This document shows positions 11,625-23,100 of a stretch of DNA of 64,000 bases, one piece after another. The notes below the pieces were generated by a model. The model did no database searches and was not told the DNA's origin. It saw only the letters and a program-made list of their open reading frames with translations. Where the stretch lies: assembly GCA_014607495.2 (NCBI GenBank), contig CP053155.1:7998001-8062000 (forward strand). The letters are read 5' to 3'. The DNA comes from Carposina sasakii (taxonomy: Eukaryota; Arthropoda; Insecta; Lepidoptera; Carposinidae). Position numbers and translations under genes: made by a program. Within the stretch, counting starts at the first letter, position 1; the number at the start of each line of letters is the position of its first letter.

Positions 11625-11884
11625 CAGGATGTAACAAAAAGGGTATGTTAAGCGAAAAGCTATGTAAATATCCCACTATAGAGAACCTATCCACAAAATT
11701 TGAGACCCGAGATCACATGTTTATTTTTCCCGATAGTATGGAGAATTTTAAAATATCACAGAAATTTTCATACAATCTTGAAAAATAAAAATGTGATTTC
11801 GAGTCTCAAATTTTGTAGATAGGTTCTCTAAAGTGGGCTATTTACATAGCTTTTCGCTTAACATACCCTTTTTGTTACACCCTG
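11625..11884. mobile_element. Foldback MITE A, second full copy
   Basis: A 260 bp near-perfect foldback with CAGGATGTAAC ends and TA on both sides, the same length as the copy at 3998-4257. The flanks CTTTGAGTTATA and TATAACTCAAAG are also inverted, so the palindrome extends beyond the element. Confidence 0.85.
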
Positions 11885-11958
11885 TATAACTCAAAGGTAT
11901 ATTTTATAGATATTTAACTAACTACTGTTAAGTTTGCAACATAAAGGAGCCAAATATA

Positions 11959-12431
11959 CAGGGTGAAAGTGACAGCCAGGTAAATATTGATATACCGAAT
12001 TCAGAAATTCAGACCATGATACTGAGCCGAAAAGTACTGAAAATTTTTGCAGGAAAATTCCATAATTATCTATTTTAATTTTCCCTGAAAAAAAGTGTGC
12101 TTCGTTTGAGTATGTCTTAGATAATGACTTAAAAACAACATTTTAACATGTGAATAATTTAGAAAAAAAAATTGCGCACAAAAAGTTCAATTTACTGATC
12201 AATTCCAAAGGAGAGTCACAACTAGTCACAACTGATCTAAAAAACAGCAATGTATCACACAATAACCAATAAGCCCATTTAACTTGTCACAGAATCGCCC
12301 GATACAATTGGCGCGGAAAGAAAACATGGATTATTGCGAAGAATCAAATTAAAAAAGAATTTCCTGCGAGTATAACTCAAAACACACTCGTTCAGTATTT
12401 CATTATTTGCCTGGCTGTCACACACACCCTG
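11959..12431. mobile_element. MITE B (473 bp, TA-flanked)
   Basis: Starts CAGGGTGAAAGTGACAGCCA and ends with CCTGGCTGTCACACACACCC followed by TG, with TA duplicated outside. No coding capacity. The ends resemble other CAGGGTG-type MITEs here but the interior differs. Confidence 0.75.
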
Positions 12432-13401
12432 TATATGATTCTAAGATTATTTTATTGCTACCTAATCACCTATTAAAAGAATTACATCTATAAATTTAAA
12501 ATTAATGAGTAAAGTAGATCCGTAAAAGATCCGTACAAAAAGTAACGGATACGGACACGGATCTTCCTTTTGCCTCGGATGTCCGCGGATACGGATACGG
12601 ATCTCCGGCACATCACAAATCTGTATACAGAGTGTTTTTTCGTTGCCACCCTTAACGAAAGGTACGTACTCTATACATCAAATAAAGTAAGTTTATGCCA
12701 AAAAAATGCTGGGAAATGATTTGAACTTTTTTTTAAGTACTTGATTGGGCGAAATTTATAGTGTCCAGTGTTTATGCTAGTTTTTTCATAGACAGATATT
12801 AATTATTTCTCGTGAAAAATTTATGCTGAAAAACGGAGTCTATTTAGGGCAAGTGACCCGGTTGTGGCCACCGACCCCTTTGTGGCCATTTAGAACTTCA
12901 AATCGATATAACTAAGGCAAAGACAAATATATATCTCTATGGTTTACGGGAATAAAAATATCTAATATCGGCAACACTGATAGCGTTAACAGCTTTGATG
13001 TGTCAAACTTCACTTCAATCCAACAAGTCATTAGTTTTTGACGAGCGTCAATTGTTTTAAGTCTAAGCAAAAAGGCTAAGGCGAGCGGGTGAGTAATCAA
13101 TAATTATTTTTTAAATCCTTCTTATTTATTTTAATGTTTATGTTAATCCTTCATAAAGAATACACTGTCTAAGTGGTACTAATGATATTTTATCGCTATT
13201 TGTTTATTAAGTGAGGTTATGAGAGGTGGCCACTAATGGAGCAAAATGAATGAATTTTCCTATCTTTGGCCACATGACTGGCCAAAAGTGGTGCACGTAG
13301 ATCCCCACTTTTGGCCATTTAGTTTTTATCGTGATTTTTCAACTTAATTACTTAGCTATTTTGATATAAGTAATCTATTCATTTTCAGAGTTACGATTAT
13401 A

Positions 13402-15135
13402 ATGCCTACATCGAAACCAAATACTAAAAAAATCGGTGTCGTGAAAAGAAAATTGTTCCAGTACTCACCGCATAAAATAACATTAGCGTTGAACGCAATA
13501 AAGAATGGGATGCCCGTTGCCACTGCTAGTAGAGATTTTAACGTACCTCGAACGACTTTGCGTCACAAAATTTCTGGAAAAGCGCCTGAAACTTCTGGAC
13601 ATGTAGGGCCCCAGTCAGTTCTTGGAAGACAAATAGAAAACGAACTTGTCATATGGATCAAAGATTGCGCCCGCGCTGGATTTCCTATCAACAAGGAAGG
13701 ATTACTGGATTCTGTTAAGAAAATTGTTGTGAAGGGCCAAATTGCTACACCTTTTATAAATGATAGACCTTCAAGATCCTGGTTCGATGGATTTATGGCG
13801 AGACATCCTGATTTGAGCCAAAAACATGCCGAGTATATTAATAAAGCTCGTGCCTTAATAACTGAAGAAAAAATTCGGAACTGGTTCCAAGAGATTTCTT
13901 CATTGCTCGGTGATGAAAATTTAAAGATTCTAGAAAACCCTGCGAGAGTGTGGAACTGTGATGAAACATCTTTTTTTCTAGCTCCAAAAGGATCTCTTGT
14001 GTTAGCTGAAAAGGGACAACATGTTTACGATACATCAAAAAACAGCGATAAAGAAAATATAACTACCCTATTTACTGTCAATGCCACTGGTGAATATGCA
14101 CCTCCTTTAACTATTTATAAATACAAAAGAATGAGTTCTGAAGTTCTTGACAATGCACCAAATGGATGGGGAGTTGGTAAAACCGATAAAGGATGGATGA
14201 CGGGCGAATCTTTCTATGAATATGTAGCAAACGTCTTCATTCCTTACCTGAAAGAAAAAGAAATTGAATTACCAATAATTTTGTTTCTTGACGGCCACAA
14301 GTCCCATCTGACTATGCATCTTAGCGAATTGTGTAGGGAAAATGGCATTATAGTTATTGCTCTTGTCCCAAATACAACGCATATGTTGCAACCTTTGGAC
14401 GTTGCTGTATTTTACCCATTGAAACAGAATTGGCGTCAGATGGTCAAAAAGTGGCGCATTGAAAACGATGGACAAGAAATCACAAAATTTACTTTGCCAT
14501 CTGCTCTGCAAAGTTTACTCCTTGATAACAGAGATAAGTTTGCAAAAAATGTGCAAGCAGGATTTCAGACATGTGGTTTATTTCCATTTGGTGCTGACTT
14601 TGTTAATTACAAGAGAATTATAAAAGATAGAGATCCAAAAACTTTTGAAAACCGACACGAAGTTGCTATTTCTGAATCCAGCTACATTTCATACCTGGAA
14701 AGTAAAATCGTCCCACACATACTGAAAGACTTTTATACAACATTTAATTCTGGTAAAGACTGGGAAGGCAATAAGGAGGCATCAATGTTATATGATATAT
14801 GGCTAGCTTTCAAAAATGATACTACTGCTACAATGTCACAGCCCACCTTGGCATCTCATGATATTGAAAATGCCGTCAGAGAAACTCCTTCACCATCGCT
14901 TATCAGGGATGATAATATATCAAGGAACCAAGAGTACATTGATGACTTAACTGACATTGAAAACGAAGATAGCTCCTTCAGTACTTCTCTTGCAGCAAAA
15001 GAGCCATCAGAAGGGCCAGGTCCATCTTCCGTCTATCCTGCTATCGACATTCAAGACTCGGAAAATATAAACAACTCTCACAAAACTTCGGCTGCGGAAA
15101 AAGAACCATCAGAAGAGAATTTTAATTCAAGCTGA
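13402..15135 (+). CDS. pogo-type transposase (HTH_psq, CENP-B-like HTH, DDE_1)
   Basis: A 577-residue protein that would mobilise the surrounding element. An N-terminal Psq-type helix-turn-helix lies at about residues 15-60 (KITLALNAIKNGMPV, SRDFNVPRTTLRHKI). A CENP-B/Tc5-type DNA-binding region lies at about 70-145 (RSWFDGFMARHPDLS). The DDE_1 catalytic core has D187 (WNCDETSFF), D297 (LFLDGHKSH) and D333 (QPLDVAVF), a DD35D spacing typical of pogo. The acidic, Ser-rich C-terminal tail is low complexity. The ATG at 13402 follows a likely 5' UTR intron (GTGAGT donor at 13089, TTTTCAG acceptor ending at 13388). AATAAA at 15187-15192 lies just after the stop. No stop or frameshift is present. 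It could be mistaken for a domesticated jerky/tigger gene, but the intact TIRs argue for a live or recent transposon. Confidence 0.93.
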   Translation: MPTSKPNTKKIGVVKRKLFQYSPHKITLALNAIKNGMPVATASRDFNVPRTTLRHKISGKAPETSGHVGPQSVLGRQIENELVIWIKDCARAGFPINKEGLLDSVKKIVVKGQIATPFINDRPSRSWFDGFMARHPDLSQKHAEYINKARALITEEKIRNWFQEISSLLGDENLKILENPARVWNCDETSFFLAPKGSLVLAEKGQHVYDTSKNSDKENITTLFTVNATGEYAPPLTIYKYKRMSSEVLDNAPNGWGVGKTDKGWMTGESFYEYVANVFIPYLKEKEIELPIILFLDGHKSHLTMHLSELCRENGIIVIALVPNTTHMLQPLDVAVFYPLKQNWRQMVKKWRIENDGQEITKFTLPSALQSLLLDNRDKFAKNVQAGFQTCGLFPFGADFVNYKRIIKDRDPKTFENRHEVAISESSYISYLESKIVPHILKDFYTTFNSGKDWEGNKEASMLYDIWLAFKNDTTATMSQPTLASHDIENAVRETPSPSLIRDDNISRNQEYIDDLTDIENEDSSFSTSLAAKEPSEGPGPSSVYPAIDIQDSENINNSHKTSAAEKEPSEENFNSS

Positions 15136-15186
15136 GATATTATATTTCATATTTGTTGTCAATATTATGTTAGCTATTTTTCTCTA

Positions 15187-15192
15187 AATAAA
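15187..15192 (+). terminator. Polyadenylation signal of the pogo transposase
   Basis: AATAAA about 50 bases after the stop codon of the transposase gene. Confidence 0.5.
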
Positions 15193-15665
15193 GACTGTTG
15201 GTCGTAAAATATGCGATTTTCGAATAAACTTTTTATTACTTTGAATTATCTGCTTTTTATTTTTGATGAATTTTGATGGCCAGAACTGGCACATGACTGT
15301 GGCCAGAAATGGGATAAATCTGGCCAAAAATGGCACAAATTCCCAGTTTATTTTTTTTTCTACAGGATTATTTTTCCATTGAATCATTATGAAAAAAAAT
15401 GTATCCTTAGGCTAGATTTATATATATTTAATCACTTTTTACAAGAAATATGTCCGTGATAACAAAAACTGTAAAATGATATAGCCTCAAAGTATACAAA
15501 ATTCTTAAAATGGCCAAAACCGGGTCACCTGCCCTACTTAACTTTGGACCCTAATATTTTGGTAACCAAACACTTCCCAGGTCTGCTTCCATGGAGAAAA
15601 ATGATCGTGGCGATGAGGAGATTCCATAGTTTTCGGGAACGTTGACGACCAAAAATCATCCTGTA

Positions 15666-15996
15666 TAAGTATAGCTCATTTGTAACTCATTAGACATTTT
15701 GTCGCACATCTTAGATTATGTATGACGCAAAACTGGAAGTGTTCACACACTCACATCACAAAAAACATACCCATCTCATAGAAGTAACAAACCATATAAT
15801 GAATACCATAGAATTCCATAAACTTGTCTTCTTCAGTTTTATTACAGAGCACATAAAAATAGATAGGAAGATACTATTCGAAACACCATGGGCCATTAAA
15901 TTTTATTGTACCTACACTAACGTAGTGGATTCGTAGTTCGTAGCAAGTGCTACGATGGTGTGGCTACGGACATGGAAGTACATAGTATAAAAATAG
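15666..15996. other. Spacer, no gene seen
   Basis: No feature beyond random short frames. Confidence 0.35.
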
Positions 15997-15997
15997 T

Positions 15998-16112
15998 TCT
16001 TCTTCTTCAGCCTTTGCAGTCCACTGCTGGACGTAGGCCTTCCCCAGGGCACGCCACAAGTACTGCCACAGGGGGGTTTGCCCATAGTCACCACGCTGGG
16101 CAGGCGGGTTGG
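15998..16112 (-). repeat. RTE/SINE 3'-tail repeat
   Basis: Contains CAGTCCACTGCTGGACGTAG, CCCATAGTCACCACG and GGCAGGCGGGTTGG blocks. Related copies are at 30169-30298, 40945-41160 and 45310-45466. A short TTC repeat on the left is the complement of its 3' tail. Confidence 0.7.
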
Positions 16113-16933
16113 TGACTTTTTTTTCATTTCTTAATTATATTACCTACTTACACAGCCAATTTTTATTACCGATCTCGAGAGAATTTTTTGCATATTTTAG
16201 ATTTCTTTGATGATGAGATGAGATCTTTAACTGTTATCATACAAAATTTCATGATGATTATAATTATCATTATTTATTGATGATAATAATTATTATTTTG
16301 TGTTCCGCAATGTCTGCAATCATTGTTTTTGTGTAAAGTTTTCTTGAAAACTGAATTCACGAAGTAGAGCCTGTACAGCTAATGTGCGCATGCGTAATTC
16401 AAAATTATTGACATTTCAGCGGCATTTGTCAGAGCTATACCTACCTATTTGAACAAAATGGTATAAACATGTTGCATTTGTTTGTTGTATTTTTAATAAG
16501 TGTTAAAATATTATACAATTTATTGCGGGCCTGTATTGTGGTTAATTTGAAACAAAATGGTGTTAAACTCGGTAAGTATTCAATATACGAGTATTTAACA
16601 ACTATGAATGTAAAGGTACAGCTTATACCTTCTCTATGGTACAGCTACACTATTCTGCATATTGCAGCTTGTAAACTTGTAAAAATGTCACGTTCCTTGC
16701 ATGTGTTGGCCGGGGGCTCGAGGTTGTCACAGATTATAGTGACTTCGTGTAAACTTTGCAATAGTCTATACCTAATGCTTTTATGATGTATACCAAAGCT
16801 ACATAACTATCAAGATTCATCAAGATTGGTTCAGTAGTTTTCGCGTAATTGTATAACAAACATCCGTCTCACAAACAAGTAGGTTTAGTACACATTCTAC
16901 CACAACTTTAAAATATGCTTCACTAAACAATAG
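16113..16933. other. Intergenic, no gene seen
   Basis: Contains an ATTATTATC-rich stretch near 16250-16300. The frame at 16469-16786 shows no recognisable protein. Confidence 0.35.
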
Positions 16934-17079
16934 GGTCGATTCCGGCAGTCACACTTAAACCTAAACCTAATTTTAGTCTGGTCTATCTCTCTCCGTTCTT
17001 ACCATAAATGGCTGGAAGAGAAAAGAACAGGTAGGACTAATTTTGCGTTAAGGTTTAAGTGTGATTGCCGGAATCAACC
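16934..17079. repeat. Short foldback repeat
   Basis: An inverted repeat with arms TCGATTCCGGCAGTCACACTT and its imperfect complement, and AAACCTAAACCTAA near the arm bases. Half-copies lie at about 17670-17705 and 53825-53870. Probably a small MITE. Confidence 0.65.
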
Positions 17080-17089
17080 ATAATATACA

Positions 17090-18630
17090 GTTACCTCCTC
17101 TTTTTAATAGCAAATAACGATCAACAGTATCTATGATTCTGTAACGGTTTAGAATTTGAATCCAGTGTGAGGTTTAAATTACCAATATCTAATTTTTATA
17201 GATACCTATTCTATACATTTGCTGTAAAATTTCATATTTCAATTTGCCCTTCTACAGTTCTGTAAATTCAAATTCAAAATCATTTAATCGACATGAAAGC
17301 ATTAACAACTTGTTTGTCAATGGTCTTTTTATATGTTACTTTCTATGTTCGCACCCCAAAATGAAACCGCTACCAAACAAAAAAAGAGGTGAATTTAAAT
17401 AACCCAAAAAAATAAATCGCAAAGCTTTTGCTTTAGCAACGGTCACCACCCCAAAGTGCGATTTGTTACGGTCTGTCAGGCATAAGTTGGGGATTCGGGG
17501 CTTAATAGCCACCAACGTGGAGCTAAAAGGTCGCCTAATGACGAAATCCAGGAGAGCTGCTAGACAGTTATCCTTTATGGCAAAACCAACATTAGGTCTG
17601 ACACACCGCATGATTCTACTATTACTGTTACACTATTTCAGTGAAGTGTCATTGCTTGGAAGACACACTTAAACCTAAACTTAAAATTTGTCCCGTTCTA
17701 TCTCATCGTTATTTAGGGTTAATTTGATAGCTAACGACACTTGAGGGGCTAAATCGAAAGCGCATCTTGCAGTTGCAGTTATTTGCCACCCCTTGTTCTT
17801 TTCAGGGTTTCATTATCGGTATCCATTATCCGACAGCCAAGCTAATATTTCAATGGATCCTGGCTGTTCAGTTGTTATGTTACGATCATTAAAAAATATT
17901 TTATGTTCTTCGATAATATTCATTCCATAATATTATAGAATTCTAGACCACCGGACATCTAAGTGCTTGTTTTTTCTTTTATTATTTTATTATGTACATT
18001 ATTTGGTTCTTTTTTAGCAGTCGGGTTTTTGGATTTTTTAAAATTATATTTTTTTACCATGAGGTTTTGTAGTTAATGTTAAAAATAACAAACATCGTAA
18101 TGTCCATATTTTATAAATTACTTATGGTTAGACACGATTCTACGGATTTTTTTACCGCGTCACCATTTTTATTTTCAGTTAAATTTTTCGTTGTAGGTAA
18201 ATGGCTCCGAGACGATTGACTTTGTTGTCACAAAAATCCTGAATAGTTTTGTAAAATCTGACTTTGATATGATTGATTCCATGCATTTCGCTGCCATCAT
18301 AAAAACAGTGTTTAAAGTGTGTTTAACTTTAGACGTGATTTTGTAATAACACCTTTTTAAGTTTAAAAAGCTATTGTATAACTTCTATATCATATCTTTT
18401 ATATTATTTTATTTCGAGTAGATACGCCTAGTATCCTTTACTGATTTATGGATTAGGTAGGTAATACTGTCAATCAGATAATTGCTAATTAAGTATAGGT
18501 AATTTGTTTATCTATTTGTTTTGTTCCATTACGACAAGATAAAACAAACCTTTTATGATAAATTTAAAATAGGAACATACCTAATTTCATGATCACTAAG
18601 TAATAGTATATTATCTATACTTCTATACTA
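17090..18630. other. Intergenic, mostly unassigned
   Basis: The stretch 17340-17640 has frames on both strands but neither could be recognised, so no gene is called. The rest is AT-rich. Confidence 0.3.
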
Positions 18631-18639
18631 ATTATAATA

Positions 18640-18960
18640 AACTTCGAGTGTTTGTTTGTTTGTTTATTTGCAGCGAATAGGCTCCGACACTACTGGACCG
18701 ATTTTAAAAATTCTTTCACCGTTAGAATCCTTATTAGAATGGATGAACATAGGCTATAAGGATTTCCCGATATTCCTTCAGAAGGCGACCAACGGTACTT
18801 ACTTACATCTAAAGGTACAATGCTTAGCAGTGAATAACTGACGGATCAACGTACAACCTAAACCGCTGATGTCTGTAACAAACCTGAAACTTGAAACGTG
18901 TATTCTTTGTATGACGTAATGAAGAAAGGATATCCTGAAATTCCTACGGGAACAGGAGAA
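18640..18960 (+). repeat. Interspersed repeat (SINE/LINE-end-like)
   Basis: Contains GACACTACTGGACCGATTTT, TTCTTTCACCGTTAGAATCC and GTTTGTTTGTTTG. The complement of the same blocks ends the element at 50735-51552. The small frame at 18656-18841 is part of the repeat, not a gene. Confidence 0.65.
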
Positions 18961-19105
18961 ACGGGAATTCTAACTGCTTTTCCGGAGTGTGCAATATATT
19001 GATAATTACTTCTCTACACATACATATATAAAGATGTTTCATTAATCAAATGAGTATGCCTCATTAATTATGAAGGTGTTCTATTCTATTTTTATTTTAA
19101 AAAGT

Positions 19106-19400
19106 ACTGGACGCCCGCGACTCCGTTCGCGTGGACTACAGAAAAAACAAAATGTCGAAATTATCCGGGATAAAAACATTTTCCCGGAATAAAAAGTAGC
19201 CTATATGTTAAGTGGGACCTGTCACAATATATTCCTGAAAACTGCATTGAAATCGGTTGAGCCGTTTTTGAGATTAGCGTGCACAAACGCACAGACAAAC
19301 CGACAAAAATTCCAAAAATCATCGTTTTGGGTTCTATTGCGTTGATAAAGGTCTCCTATAATATTTTTTCTCATATATCTTCCATGTACAGACAGCGATC
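19106..19400 (+). repeat. Interspersed repeat with GTGGACGCCCGCGAC-type end
   Basis: Starts at GGACGCCCGCGACTCCGTT, then AATGTCGAAATTATCCGGGA and TTAAGTGGGACCTGTCACAA. It is collinear with 22788-23471, but here the repeat is not interrupted and so preserves the empty site for the MITE inserted there. Class is unassigned (Helitron-like or SINE-like). Confidence 0.7.
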
Positions 19401-19572
19401 CGTTATATTTTTATTATATGTATAGATATTAAAAAATAATTTATTTTCAGACCAAGTCCATATATTAGTATGATTGACTTATAAACTATTTTAGTAATGA
19501 ACAGTGTAATATAATAATATAATATAATATTTTATCAATTGTAGTGTATAATTGGCGTATGCTTAACAGTAG

Positions 19573-19700
19573 GGACAGTCAGTATTAATGTGATAGAAAG
19601 ATGCGATTTCGTAGATTAACAATAGGTACAGTCAGTATTAATGTGATAGAAAGATGCGATTTCGTAGATTAAGATTAGGTACAGTCAGTATTAAAGATGG
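19573..19700 (+). repeat. Tandem repeat, 53 bp unit, about 2.4 copies
   Basis: ACAGTCAGTATTAATGTGAT recurs at 19575 and 19628, and in part at 19681, with nearly identical sequence between. Upstream of GGH, no evident function. Confidence 0.85.
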
Positions 19701-20047
19701 GATTTGGACTGGACTCGTTAACAAATTACCTACATATAATTAGTAAATAAATATTGTTAGAACATCTGACAATGAGTTGACGAACTTAGAAATCAGAACG
19801 CATGCTGCGCGTCACAAATGCATTTATTTTTAGTATATCAACTACCACATGAAGCACAAACAAGCATATTCAGAAATAGTCCACGCCATTGTGATTTGCT
19901 TAGTAAATGATGCTTTAAACAGTATTTATACCCGGTTAGTGATTGTTATAAGATCGATAAAATCTTCGATTGCCATCTTTCGCTTAGGATCAAAGTGTGA
20001 AAATCAGTAACGTGATAAGTAACTTTGATTGTCAATCGTGATAAGAC

Positions 20048-20054
20048 TATAAAA
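20048..20054 (+). promoter_or_regulatory. Candidate TATA box of GGH
   Basis: TATAAAA 57 bases before the GGH start codon, compatible with a transcription start around 20078-20085. Assigned by position only. Confidence 0.4.
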
Positions 20055-20110
20055 TAGATTTTTGTAGGTTGTTTTCGGGCGCATTGGCAGATTGGTGGTG
20101 TTTGGTCACG

Positions 20111-23100
20111 ATGAAGTGGACATTGGCTTTGACGTTGGTGTATTTCTTGCGCTGCGAAGGTGTGGTGGTGACAGTCAGCGAAGAGGCTTTGCTGAACGAC
20201 CGGCCAATCATTGGCGTGTTGGCCCAGGAGCAGTCGGCATATCTCCACACTAAGTACCCAGCGGAGAACTACACGAGTTACATCGCTGCCTCCTATGTGA
20301 AGGATGTCGAGGCTTCAGGAGCTAGAGTCGTGCCTATTATGTAAGTACCTACTATAGCTAAGTGCTGATAAATAACCAATTTTTTTCGCATTTGTTCAGA
20401 TATATAAATGTTGCACAATATGAAACTATTACAAATGATACCACAGCGATAGTACACTTTAGATAAATAACCTAAGAGTTAGCAAATTCTTTATCGTACC
20501 GTCATACATCGTGAATCGTGATGTATGATAATTAGTCTGATCTTAAACTCAGACTTTTCCATATAAAATGTCACTCTACACATAGAGGAATAAGATTATC
20601 TTAAGGAATAAGATTATCTGTCTTTTATTCTTCTATGCTCTACACCTCATTCAGAGTAAAGTTACTTGTCTCTATTCCAAGAATATTAATATTGGTGTAC
20701 TTAGGTGTAGAGTGTAACTAAAGGTAAACTAGTACCGATTTTATAGGATGGATGCACTGCTGACAATTTTATTTGTGAAGATCATGCCACTAATGTTTTT
20801 TTTTTCGTTCTAGGATTGGCAAAGATCGAGCATACTATGAAGAGCTCTTGGGAAAGTTAAACGGGTGAGTATAATGATGGCAAATATAAAAAACCAATTT
20901 GATAAATATCCTCATAAGCACCTACCTGTAGTTAGAATATAGAAGTTTCAAACGAGTAATTTTTCGATATCTATGTGTGATATATGTTAATAATATTAAC
21001 AGAGTACCTACACTTAATATCATATGACTGAGATTATTAAAGTAATTAAACCATACCATGGAGGTTATTACGAACTCTTCAAGCAAGATTGTATCCATTA
21101 TGAAAGCGAGAACTCGCCTACTTACACGGCAGTGCGCTTCCCGAATGATAATGGGGTAAATGGTAACCCCTAAGTCCAAACAATAAAAAATATATTAGTG
21201 ATAAAATGAGCAGTACTTATACTTAATGTACATGTTAAGGTATAAGTACCTATTGGTAAGTAAGTACCTATACTAATACAAAACAAGCGCAACTCATACA
21301 ATTGTTTACTTATTAAACGCATTCCTTTCTCTTCTACTCATACTTATATTGAATGCAGTTGTTTAGTAATATTATGATACCATACACACAATAGGTACGT
21401 TTATACTAAAATACTTAATATATAATATTACTACATTATTATATTGCGCTAGTAAAATATTCCATACATTGCTGATACAATGGAAAAGTCAAGACGTGAT
21501 CGAAGCTAGATGTTACCTAGATTTTTCTAGTTAATGACCTGTTTTACATTTTCTCCAAAAGTCTTTGAAACCTAGTTCGCGTCTTTCCTACGTCCTCATA
21601 AAGTGCAGTCGATCAATTATAAAGTCTGCAGGCGTATCGACTATCTATTTTTAAAGTATATTATACTGGGTGTAAAAAGACAACTTTGTTCTTTTAATAC
21701 CTCGTATTCTTTGTAACATCACGATCATTTTTTTTTATGGAAGCACCCCTGGGAAACCACGGGTTTCCAAGATGTTGAGGTCCAAAGTTACATTAATATT
21801 ATCATTTTTTTACATAAATCCATCTGAAATTGGTTAACAAACATTTTTTTCAAAAATACCATGTCATAATGTTAGTTTTGTAGGTACATTTTGTACTTTG
21901 AGTATCGAACGAATACATTGCTTGCAATAAAATGACAGTATTTTTTATAATTTTTTTGTCGTTTCCCAGGGTTGGTTCCATTGAAGAAAATGATAGTAAC
22001 CTTACAAAGAATATGAGGTATTAAAAAAAAACATTGTTGTCTTTTTACACCCTGTATGATCATTCATTATACCTACTATTAGGTATACTTTAAATTTAGA
22101 GCCTCTCGATAACATTTACCTACGGGTATTTTCCTTTCCGATATAGTTATGTCTCATACTTACCATTACTTATATTTCAGAGTGTTGATCCCTGGTGGCG
22201 CAACCTACTTCAATCAATCCAACGGATACGCTGACGCTGGGCAGCACATATACGAGATCGCCCAAAAACTGAACGATCAGGGCGACTATTTCCCGATATT
22301 CGGCACTTGCCTCGGCTTCGAACTCCTCGTCATTCTAGCCTCAGGACGAGGCGAGAAGGAGAACAGGATCAGATGTTACTCTTACGGCAATCTGCCCCTT
22401 GACTTTACTAGTGGTAAGCTTATAAAATAATATTTCATTTTATAATGATTGCCTATGGTTTGCAAAAACATAATGAGATTTTCCTTTTTGCAAATATTTG
22501 TACAGGTAAGTACATGTTATTGTTTCAAATGTGATATTTTATTTTTTAGATTTCCGCGATAGTAAGATGTTCAAAGATGCTCCGGAAGATGTCATTACAC
22601 TGTTGAAGAATGAAGATGTGACTGTCAACGCTCATCAGTTCTGCATAGTTGACGAAGTAAGCCGTTTTTTACCTATCTTCAGAATCCAAGATCAACCTAA
22701 TCTGCACCTTGTTTATCTTTCCCAATAGTATGGAAAATCCTAAATTCATGAATGTTCATAAAAATCTTGAAAATTATATATCAGACTAGTGGACGCCCGC
22801 GATCCGTCCGCGTGGAATACAGAAAAAACAAAATGTCGAAATTATCCGGGATAAAAACGTTTTCCCGGGATAAAAAGTAGCCTATACAGGATGATTTTTG
22901 GTCGTCAACGTTCCCGAAAACTACGGAATCTCCTCATCATCACGATCATTTTTCTCCATGGAAGCATACCTGGGAAGTGTCTGGTTTCCAAAATATTAGG
23001 GTCCAAAGTTGAGTAAATAGACTGCGTTTTTCTGCATAAATGCACATAGACGCGCGTAGCAGGATTTTTTCACGAAAAATAATTAATATCTGTTTATAAA

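Larger units (their letters stand above)
12847..15534 (+). mobile_element. Complete pogo-type DNA transposon (2688 bp)
   Basis: Terminal inverted repeats GGGCAAGTGACCCGG and, at the right end read in complement, GGGCAGGTGACCCGG, with TA duplicated at 12845-12846 and 15535-15536. Several TGGCCA motifs cluster near both ends (for example 12865, 12883 and about 13266 on the left; about 15277-15340 and 15511 on the right). They are candidate transposase-binding repeats. One intact transposase frame is inside. The empty site can be read from the unbroken MITE C copies elsewhere in the window. Confidence 0.92.
12626..15663. mobile_element. MITE C split by a pogo insertion
   Basis: The left part (12626-12846) begins CAGAGTGTTTTTTCGTTGCC. 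The right part (15535-15663) ends GACGACCAAAAATCATCCTG. The unbroken copy at 43729-44112 shows the two parts are contiguous in the ancestor and that the break lies at a TA. TA also flanks the outer ends. Confidence 0.85.

Noticed and set aside
12847..15534. A domesticated jerky/tigger-like host gene
   Set aside because: Matched TIRs, TA duplication and a split MITE around it show a transposon copy.
17336..17672. Overlapping frames on both strands
   Set aside because: Neither translation could be recognised, and a repeat half-copy borders them. Not enough to call a gene.
18656..18841. A short plus-strand protein
   Set aside because: Entirely within an interspersed repeat whose complement occurs at 51410-51530.
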